DNA of 64,000 bases from Porodaedalea pini. Lineage: Eukaryota > Basidiomycota > Agaricomycetes > Hymenochaetales > Hymenochaetaceae. The stretch's first letter is position 1; the number at the start of each line of letters is the position of its first letter. The notes below the pieces were generated by a model, which was given only the letters and a program-made list of their open reading frames with translations, did no database searches and was not told where the DNA came from. Both the position numbers and the translations under genes were made by a program. The stretch lies in assembly GCA_002794775.1 (NCBI GenBank), contig NBAY01000082.1:1-64000 (forward strand). Reading direction: 5' to 3'. Positions 55,988 to 64,000 of the stretch are shown here, piece after piece.

Positions 55988-58900
55988 TTGAATCGAGATC
56001 CACTAAAATATAACCAACCGTCTGTACAATATGTAGATGCAAATGACGTTGATGGTTTTCCCAATTATGAAGTCCCCACCGGTGTGAATGAGAATAGCGA
56101 GTATGAGCAACTGTTCATGAGGGGAACTGGCAGATGCCAGCTGGACCTCCTCCTGAACGTCGGATGTAACATGGAGGGTGAGATGAGGGAGGTAGATGCA
56201 CATGCACTCGTGGATTCGGGGTGTACGGGATTGTGCATTGACATGAGGTTTGTCGAATGCTATGGGTTGGAAACCAAGCGCTACATCAGACCCCTTGCGG
56301 TGCTCAATGCAGACGGCATGCACAACAAGGCCAGTCTGATCGAGAGATACGTCGACGTCGAGTTAATGATTGGACATCACAAGGAAAGGATAGTCCTTGC
56401 GGTGACATCCCTGGCGTCATCAAACATCTTCCTGGGCTATGACTGGCTTCAATGCCACAACCCAGAAGTCGACTGGAAAATGGGTTCAATTGAATTCACC
56501 TGTTGTCCAGAGGAGTGTGCGATTGAGAAGGAGGTTGTGGAAGAGATGAGGAGGGTGAGAGAGGTGTGAATGGACAAGGCGTCCTGGCCCGCATACCTCA
56601 ATGACTTCGCTGACATTTTCAGCAAAAAAGGCTTCAAGAAACTGCCGGAACATAGACCCTGGGATCACGTCATCGACTTGAAACCTGACTTCAAGCCTAG
56701 CGACTGCAAGATCTATCCGTTGACACTGACAGAACAGCAGTCGCTGAAGGACTTCCTTGAAGAGAACTTGAAGTCAGGCTGCATACAAAAGTCGATCTCA
56801 CTGATGGTGTTGCCCTTTTTCTTCATCAAGAAGGCTGACAAATCCTTACACCCAATTCAGGACTACTGGAAGCTTAATGAGGGGACAATCAAGAACAAGT
56901 ACCCTCTCCCCCTCATCGACGAACTTGTCGACAAGGTCAAGAAGGCAAGGTTCATCACCAAGCTTGACCTTCACTGGGGATACTACAACATCCGGATCCA
57001 TGAAGGTGATGAGTGGAAGGCAGCGTTCCACATGAACATGGGTCTCTTCAAACTGACAGTCATGTTCTTTGGTCTTTGTAATGCACCGGCGATGTTCCAG
57101 GCTTTTGTCAACCACATCTTCAAGGGATTGATCTATGACAACTTGATCATCATCTACCTTGATGACATACTGATTCTCTCGCAAACTCTCGAGGAACATA
57201 TCGAGACATCGAGGCGCGTCCTTCAGATCTTGTGAGAAAATGGCCTGTACCTGAAACCGGAGAAGTGTGAGTTTGACACCAAGGTGGTAAAGTACCTCGG
57301 CCACATCGTCGGTAATGGCAAAATCAGGGTGGACCCGGCGAAGACGGGAGCAATTGCAGACTGGCCCGTCCCACGAAACATCAAACAGCTGCAACAGTTC
57401 CTCAGCATGGGCAACTGGCTACGACAGTTTATCAAGGACTACAGCAAGGTAGTCCATCCATTGACGTCACTGACGGGCAAGAAGGACCGGGTATGGGAGA
57501 CTGAACAGCAGGAAGTGTTTGAGGAGCTGAGATGACGTCTCTGCTCACCTCCAGTCCTAGCCATCATGAATGATGAGGGCCCTTTCCGTGTCGAAGTGGA
57601 CTCATCAAACTTCGCGCTAGGGGGTGTGTTGTTGCAGAAACAGGAAGGTAAGTGGAGGGTAGTTGCCTACAGGTCAGAAGTGCTCCTGCCGGCAGAACAA
57701 AACTACGAGATCTATGACAAGGAGATGCTCGCAATCGTTTCGGCACTCAAGGAATGGAGACAGTACCTTCTTGGCACCCGTCACAAGATCGAGATCTGGT
57801 CCGACCACGCCAACCTCACCTACTTCAGGTCGGTGCAGAAGCTGAGCTATCGCCAAGCTCGCTGGCGAACAGAGCTCGAGGAATTCGACTTCCACCTCAA
57901 ACACAAGTCGGGGAAGACGATGGGCAAGGCGGACCTACTATTGTGCAAGGCGGGCTACGATGAAGGCAAGGATGACAACGATGGTGTCGTGTTCATCAAG
58001 GAGAAGTGGCTGAACCATGGAATGGTGAGAACGTCGTGTGATGAGGTGTTGGAAAGAGTGGGTGAAGCGCAAAGGGCACAGGATGAGTCGGAAAGGCCGA
58101 CGGGACTGACGGACGTGAATGGGCTATGGCAAATGAAGGGAAAGGTATATGTCCCATCAAGAATGAAGGAATCAGTGTTGCGAGAGTACCATGACTCGGT
58201 CTTGGCAGGACATCCAGGAGTGTCAAAGATGGTCGAACTGGTATGTCGAGATTTCTGGTGGGCATCAATGTTCTCCGACATCCGAGTGTATGTCCAAGGG
58301 TGTGATCGCTGTCAATGAACAAAGGCTCTGAGGGCATCAAGGTCAAGGCCACTCCACCCGAACGCAGTCCCTGAGGGTCCTTGGGAAATTGTTACAGTCA
58401 ATCTCATTGGAGAGCTCCCAGACTCGAAGGGACACAACGCGATCTGTGTTGTCATGGATAGATTCTCAAAGCAGATGCACGTGATCCCAATGATGGCAAA
58501 GCTGTCAGTGGAAGGCATGGCTCAGTTGTACTGCGACCACATCTTCCGACTCCATGGCCTACCGAAGAAGATCATCCATGACCGTGGCATGCAGTTCAAC
58601 GCGTCGATGATGAAGGAGCTATACAAACTCCTACACATTGAAGGCAACCCGTCAACGGCATATCACCCACAGATGGATGGTCAGACTGAACAAATTAACC
58701 AAGAGCTCGAACAGTACCTTAGGCTCTTCATTAACCATCAACAATTGGACTGGAAGGACTGGCTCCCCCTCGCAGAATTTGCATACAACAACTGCGAACA
58801 CTCGGCAACAAAGATGTCTCCCTTCTACGCGAACACTGGATGTCACCCTATGAGCTTCGACGCAGTACGAACTTCCTCTGCCAACATGTCAGCGGAAGAA

Positions 58901-59530
58901 TTCATGAAGCACATCAAGGAGACTCATCGCATTGCAAAGGACAACCTGGTCAAGGCAGCGGAGGACATGAAGCGCTACCATGACCAAACGGCAGGAACAT
59001 CAGTAGAGTACCAGGCTGGCAACAAGGTCTTCCTCGACAGACAAAACATCAGTACAGACTCGCCAATGAAGAAGCTTGCTGACAAGTGGTACGGTCCCTT
59101 TGACGTTGTCAACAAGGTGGGAGCAAGTGCATACAAGCTCAAGCTCCCAAAGCAATGGAAAAAGGTCCACCCCGTCTTCAACAAAGCTCTACTAAAGCCT
59201 GCTGTCAAACCAGCCTTCGAAGGCCAGAAATAGCAGTCACTGCCACCACCGGAGATTGTCGACAATGAGGAAGAATACAAGGTCGAGGAGGTCATCGAGG
59301 AAAACTGCAGTACCTCGTCAAGTGGGTTGGATACAATGAACTGACTTGGCAGCCTGAGATGGACTTCAGTGAGAACGCAAAGGAGGCGATCACTGAGTTC
59401 TATCAGAAACACCCTGGCACTCCTCGAAAACTCGACATTCCTCGCCAACAACTCCGTCCACTCTTTGTCGACACCAAGCCAGACGACTGCGATCTTGGTT
59501 GGTCGGGATGCCCAACCTTGAGGGGGGGTA
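55988..59530 (+). pseudogene. pol: E6 Pol (protease to chromodomain), five stops and a chromodomain frameshift
   Basis: Protease LVDSGCTGLC at about 56212; RT 56570-57235 with intact YLDDILIL; RT end and RNase H 57236-58000 (FRVEVDSSNFALGG, IEIWSDHANLTYF); integrase zinc region (GHPGVSKMVELV, GCDRCQ); integrase core 58320-58850, where the first catalytic Asp reads Asn (VNLIGELPD) but HDRGMQF and DGQTEQIN remain; C-terminus to 59231; and a chromodomain (EEEYKVEEVI, then YNELTWQPEMDF in another frame) broken by a 16 bp deletion near 59305 relative to E3. Stops: 56567, 57233, 57533, 58316, 59231. Confidence 0.87.
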
Positions 59531-59531
59531 A

Positions 59532-59956
59532 TGTCAGGATTCAAACTTTTCCCTTCTTTTATTTTCCTTTTTATCATTTCTTTTCTTTTAATCGCTCCTT
59601 TTCATTATGATTAATCATCTTTTTCAATCATTTCCCACACTCTTTTCACATGACCTTCATTCGTTCCATTCTGTTTGCTTAGGTAACATTAGGTAATATA
59701 GTCTCACGGTTGTCGCTATATAAGGTCTCAGGAATTGCATGAACTCCTTGTTCTGCTTTTCCTCTTACCTCCACAACGACCTAGGTGAGACTCATCCCCC
59801 TTGTATTAGTTTAGTCTTGTATTAATCCTCTTACCTCCACGATGACCTAGCCTGAGTATAGCATGCCCCGAGTCCCCACTCAAGTACAGCACGTCCCAGA
59901 TGACAGTCAGCCAAGGCCTGCCCAGTCCGAGTCATCTCCCAGACTCCCGCCTAACA
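59532..59956 (+). repeat. E6 3' LTR
   Basis: A 425 bp direct repeat of the 5' LTR. The purine tract TTGAGGGGGGGTAA (59518-59531) lies directly upstream as the plus-strand primer. Confidence 0.92.
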
Positions 59957-60780
59957 GTCCTCAGTTCAGACACAGCATTTATTCAATGTCTTCACATGTC
60001 CAAGCCACTCTCTCATTTGGAGTTGGGTTACCTGTGCTTCAGTTGGAGAGGCTGTTGGTGCAGCAATGTTTGTTCACTGTCTGAGAGGTGTGGCCACTTG
60101 TGCCACAGCTGCTCCTACAAGGTTTGCTGCTTGGATCTACTGTTCCTCAGCCTAATACTTGGCCTGAAGGACTGTGTGAAGCCTGGTCAGGTTTGGAGGT
60201 TAGACTCAGAGCATTTTCTGTAGGTCTGGATGTATATTGGCCTTCAGAACCTCCTGAAGTCAGTCCTCTGACATCTGTGTACCAATTGGGAGGACTGAGT
60301 TCTGTGTGATCACCTCATGCTGCCAGTCCCAGAAAGGTCAGGCACCCTGGTGGGATGCAAGGAGCCTCTGCCACTCTAAGGCCACCCAGTCCACTGGAAG
60401 TGCTTCCTGCATAAACTTGGCCATGAACTCCCTGAGGGTAAGTGTGCTCACCCAGACATAGTCAGACATGATCCACTCTGAAAAGCAGGGTTCATGATAC
60501 CCCCAATGACTGTTGCTATCACCTGATCATCCCTCAACCCCTTAGTGGCCTGATATGCCCAAACCTGTCTAAACCACTCAGTCAGCATCTGAGGTTCTGG
60601 GTCTCTGGCCATTAGGAGCAGGACCTTTGTTGGTCCAGCCCATTCAATGGTTGCAGGCTGCAAAGTCAGAGGTGCCATCTTCCAAGGTTGTGGGTGTTCC
60701 AGTTTGTACTCTGATGCATTTAGAGTCATTTTGAGGTTAGACACAGAATCTTCAGATCTGGAGTCTGGTGGAAGTGATGG
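59957..60780 (-). pseudogene. Old gag-like pseudogene J
   Basis: The minus strand from 60744 reads a retroelement Gag-like protein: MTLNASEYKLEHPQPWKMAP, ATIEWAGPTKVLLL, WFRQVWAYQATKGLRDDQVI, then after a stop LTLREFMAKFMQEALPVDWV and WDWQHEVITQNSVL. Such sequences are common in agaricomycete LTR elements. Stops become frequent toward 59957, where E6 interrupts it. No LTRs of this element were found. Confidence 0.55.
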
Positions 60781-61735
60781 GGTACCAAAAATAAACTAAT
60801 CTGGCACTGGAGGGACTTCACTTGGGATCACCAAGAAGGCCTGTTGTGCAGGAAGTCAAAGTTAAGTGACTGGTACTATTTTGGGATCAAAGTCGATCAG
60901 ACTTGATTAGAATGTCCAGACAGTGGTTAGGAACATCTAGCAAGGCCTGCAGGTGCATGCAAGGCTGGAAACTTGTTGGATCATGATGTGGGGTGCAGGG
61001 ATGCACAGGAGCAAAGATACACTTTGCAAATGTCAAAACAAAAGTGGAAGGCACCTAGGTAGTGCCAACACTTGAGCCTACAAGACAGATAGGACAAAAC
61101 AATCTTTGTTGCTGTCAGAGAGACTGAGGCAACAAAGGTGTCAGAAAGGGGGTTCAAATAGAAAGGATTAGATAATATGAACTGTACAGTACCAGTCCAA
61201 AAGGAATCCGTTGAGAATTACTCTCAGAATACATAAATCTTTGGCATACACCTGCTGAGGGATCGCTTGGCTCTGTGCAAGTGCATATGAGCTTCAGATG
61301 GGTTCATATTAGCTTTGGATGGGTTGGGAAGTGAAGGGAATATGAAAAAGAGATGAATAGAGTATAATGTGCCCTGCTCCGAAGGTCTGGAGGCTATGCT
61401 GCCACTGAGTTTTGGGCTCAGACTCAGTGCAGTCACAGTGCAAGTGTGTATGTTGGCCTTCTGGAGTTTGTGCATCTTGGAATATGGCAGCTTGGTACCT
61501 CAGAGTCATGACACAGTGTCCTGACAGTTGGTGTCATGTCGGATGTGGTAAGAACACTCTGGCGGGCTTACAACAGGCACCTTTAGGTGTAACTCAATTG
61601 GGCTAAGTTACACCTAAGAGGTCTGGGTAAGGGGGGTACCTGAAGTGTAATAGCAGCAATACTTAGATTGTTCTTTCGACATTTCTTTGTTACGAGCAAG
61701 TTTACAGTTCATACGAGTAGATTATACAGTAAATT
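60781..61735. other. Degenerate AT-rich stretch upstream of J
   Basis: Probably the leader of the J element and old repeat sequence. The short ORFs carry no domains. It holds the hairpin listed at 61583-61617. CpG frequency rises again after about 61640, where sequence looks like host DNA. Confidence 0.35.
61583..61617. repeat. Perfect 12 bp inverted repeat
   Basis: TTAGGTGTAACT at 61583-61594 and its exact reverse complement AGTTACACCTAA at 61606-61617, separated by 11 bp. It could mark the end of a small element or be a structured site. Nothing else supports a function. Confidence 0.6.
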
Positions 61736-62253
61736 CTATTTGCACTCACCGAAGCTCCATGTCTCGGTCACGTGACAATTGCGTGACTCCGAGTTGCAGT
61801 TGACACGGCAGCATGGCTTGACGGATATCTCTGCTCCTTCATGCTCAGGCTTGACATGAAGCATCACACATAAAGTCAGTAAATTTTGTACTCTACCATC
61901 TTTCTGCAATACTGAACCGGATTCCATTTCAAGCATTTCGATCTCACTGTCCGAAGTACGCAGGCTCGGTGTCATAACAGGACAAGTCACAGACTGATAT
62001 CAAATATCTCTGCTCAAGAACCGTCTTCCGTGTTTACCAGTATGCTGCGTACTTGATTCATAACTCACCCGTCGTAGGGCGTACTTCTGTCATGGCTGGA
62101 AATTTTCGCGATGATCACCCTCTGGACAACGTGGAGAATGTGAAGACGGTCTGTAAGTATAAAACAAACCTGAGGGGCGTATACATCGATACGTTTCTGA
62201 GCTTGATCCGAGAAAATAGGGCTTGAAGGGGCAAGAACTCTCTTTGCTGACAT
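61736..62253 (-). CDS. Possible host gene or gene fragment, minus strand
   Basis: CpG use here is normal, unlike the surrounding repeats. On the minus strand an ATG at 62253 opens MSAKRVLAPSSPIFSDQAQK and continues for 62 codons, followed by a possible GT donor (GGTGAGTTATG) near 62065. A second open stretch lies at 61990-61736 (LRTSDSEIEMLEMESGSV, VKPCCRVNCNSESRNC). I could not join them into one spliced frame. No domain is recognised, and a non-coding region is quite possible. Confidence 0.25.
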
Positions 62254-62406
62254 TAAATGAAAGGTCTATACACCGAACGGCGGAGGTATGTGTGTCCATG
62301 GATGAATGAATATGCTTGGTCAAGCCTCGTTCAGGTATCCATACCCTAAGGGCTTTTCCTTGCATACCTATCTTCATGCAGTCTCAGTGACTTAGATTTT
62401 TGACTG

Positions 62407-64000
62407 CTATTGTCGATCCTCTGCCAGCAATTGTCACTTTCAGAGGTCAGCTTGACCAATTTCACCATAGTCTGTCCGGTACCTTTCTGGCCTTCCTCAA
62501 ATTTCTACGACCCCTGGTCTCACAAACATTCCAAAAATCAAGTTCGCATTGCACATGCCGACTTAGAAGTCCGATGGTGTCCGTTACACATGCTAGCTGT
62601 CTGACAGACTTCGCGTTCTTGGAAGCCAACGGTTTCCTTTGCAAAGTCACTTCAACCACCTCTTCGTAATACACCTTTCGTTGGTACATTGGATCTCACG
62701 CGACTGTGCATACGTTATCTGGTCCCGTGTGCAAGGTCATGTCCAATTATACAGTAGGCTAAGGGGAAACGAAGCGGAAGTCGTCACGAAGCTCTCACGG
62801 AGTTCTTCCTATAAAGCAGTCTCTCTCTCGGGCATCGAGGCTCGTCCCATAACCTCTGAAGCACCCCTTTCAACTGCTTAACATTCACAGTCGTGAAGGC
62901 CAGTACTATGGAACCTGTTTTCAATTCGCAGTCTGCCTTTGCGCCGGTGTTAACGGTCCTCGCTCTCGATGACGCTGAATATCGAGGCAGAAACTACACC
63001 TTCGCTATAGCTGGTATATGCATTGCACTCGTCTCGTTTGTGCAATTTATGAAAGCCAAGAAACTCACGGTGTGCACATACGCCTTCATATGAGACTTCA
63101 ACTGATGTACCTCCAGGTTGACGTGCCTGCAGAGGGTCCGTCTGGACTCGTTTCCTCCTACCTTGCAGCATATGACTTCCTTGAAAACGCAAAGTCCATC
63201 TTGAAGAATGGCTATAAGAAGGTTTGACTATTCAGTTGTATAGAATTTCGAATTGATCTGATGGCGACGTGATGTGTATGTAGTACGGTCAAGGCACATT
63301 CAAAACTCCCGGCCTGGACCGGTATACCGTGGTGATAAACAGGCGTGATCTTATCGAGGAAATAAGGAAGGCACCTGATGATAAACTCTCGTTTAGTGAA
63401 GCTTTTGTTGAGGTCAGTAATGGAGGTATCACACTGAATCTGTTCGAAATATGCTGACATTATATTTCCCCTTACTTTCTAGGTTTTCGCGACTCGCTGG
63501 ACGGTTGGAAAGAATGTTGCGCAAAATCAATATCACCGCCATGCTATTCGTAACCAGTTGACGCGCTCCCTGAGCGTATTATTTGACGACGTTAGAGATG
63601 AGATCACACAGGCCTTCAGTGACCTTGTCCCGGCTAAGCATGACGGTGCAGTCAATTTAATCCAACACGAGCAGTAATCGTGAGACCTGATCCGTATTTA
63701 TTGCAGAGTGGGTCGCCGTTCCCGCTCTGGAGACTATGAGGAATATCGTATGCAGGACGAGTAACAGGATTTTTGTCGGTACTCCCCTTTGTGAGTATTA
63801 CGCGCTTTTCTAAGACAAATGAATCGCGACTGAGCACACAGGATGCCTTGATGGAACACAGGCAGAGACCCAGACTACATTGACCTGAACATCAATTTCA
63901 CGATCGATGTCGCCAGCAACATCTTCAAAATTAGCAAGGTTCCCGTCTTCTTGCGCCCGTAAGCAAGCTCCATCAGCCGTTCAATTTTATCAGACACCCA
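62407..64000 (+). repeat. Right copy of the duplicated P450 block
   Basis: It matches 2288-3896, including upstream DNA and introns. The shared start is sharp. The block runs past the window edge. Confidence 0.85.
62908..64000 (+). CDS. Cytochrome P450 paralogue, 5' part (cut by the window edge)
   Basis: The same exon plan as the gene at 2796: exons 62908-63069, 63117-63221, 63284-63412, 63483-63645, 63707-63790 and 63862-63958, with intron 6 starting at 63959. All visible frames are open and splice sites conserved. Most codons match the first copy. Changes include LAVD to LTVD at the first junction, LLAS to VFAT at exon 4, and a cluster in exon 6 (VDVTKTMFTISK becomes IDVASNIFKISK). The missing part would hold helices I and K and the haem loop, so completeness cannot be judged. 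Confidence 0.85.

Larger units (their letters stand above)
53735..59956 (+). mobile_element. Ty3/gypsy chromovirus E6 (family C), full length, perfect GTCCT target copies
   Basis: LTRs 53735-54159 and 59532-59956 (425 bp each, 12 differences counted by eye, 11 of them transitions). The flanks GTCCT at 53730-53734 and 59957-59961 are identical. Despite this youth, pol and gag have eight in-frame stops, the chromodomain has a 16 bp deletion relative to E3, and the first integrase Asp reads Asn. It therefore could not move itself in its present state. Confidence 0.92.

Noticed and set aside
1..64000. CRISPR arrays, rRNA or tRNA genes
   Set aside because: No regular spaced short repeats and no rRNA or cloverleaf-like tRNA sequence was noticed. 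The intron-bearing genes and chromoviruses indicate a fungal nuclear genome.

Overview
The window looks like about 64 kb of nuclear DNA from a basidiomycete fungus, most likely an agaricomycete. The evidence is a spliced cytochrome P450 gene with ten short GT-AG introns (47-71 bp), chromodomain Ty3/gypsy retrotransposons, Tc1/mariner transposons, and strong loss of CpG in old repeat copies. Only two host genes are clear. A complete P450 gene lies at 2796-4990. A close paralogue begins at 62908 and runs off the right edge. Their upstream regions and introns are also duplicated, so a local duplication now has about 55 kb of transposable elements between its copies.

From 5.4 to 36.3 kb the elements form one nested stack. 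The outer layer is a fragment of a family-A LTR. A Tc1/mariner element (T2, 5564-36176, about 1.6 kb of its own sequence) sits in it. T2 is split by a family-A chromovirus (E1, 6253-13230) and a family-C chromovirus (E3, 13658-35676). E3 is in turn split by a 998 bp LTR-like insert (G), a second kind of gypsy element (E2, 15301-28966) and a 1.1 kb LTR-like insert (F). E2 carries two oppositely oriented solo LTRs of family D (D1, D2). Most junctions are supported by target-site duplications (TSDs), by a protein that resumes on the far side, or by both.

From 36.6 to 53.0 kb lie broken copies of the same families (E7, E4, E5), three CpG-depleted family-D LTRs (D3-D5), a 1.73 kb insertion with a perfect TSD (H) and a decayed coiled-coil gag-like ORF. 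From 53.1 to 60 kb there is a family-C solo LTR and a family-C element (E6) with a perfect 5 bp TSD, inserted in an old gag-like pseudogene.

The main point of interest is E2. Between its integrase and its 3' LTR it carries a long gene on the opposite strand. This gene has polyglutamine tracts and a Cys6 cluster with Zn2Cys6-type spacing. It has one short intron and no in-frame stop in any segment, whereas the E2 pol on the other strand has five TGA stops. E2, D, F and G make 4 bp TSDs that all have CG at their centre (NCGN), which suggests a CpG-directed integration preference. Nearly all element ORFs are broken by stops that look like CGA to TGA changes. All comparisons were made by eye, so identities and ages are approximate.
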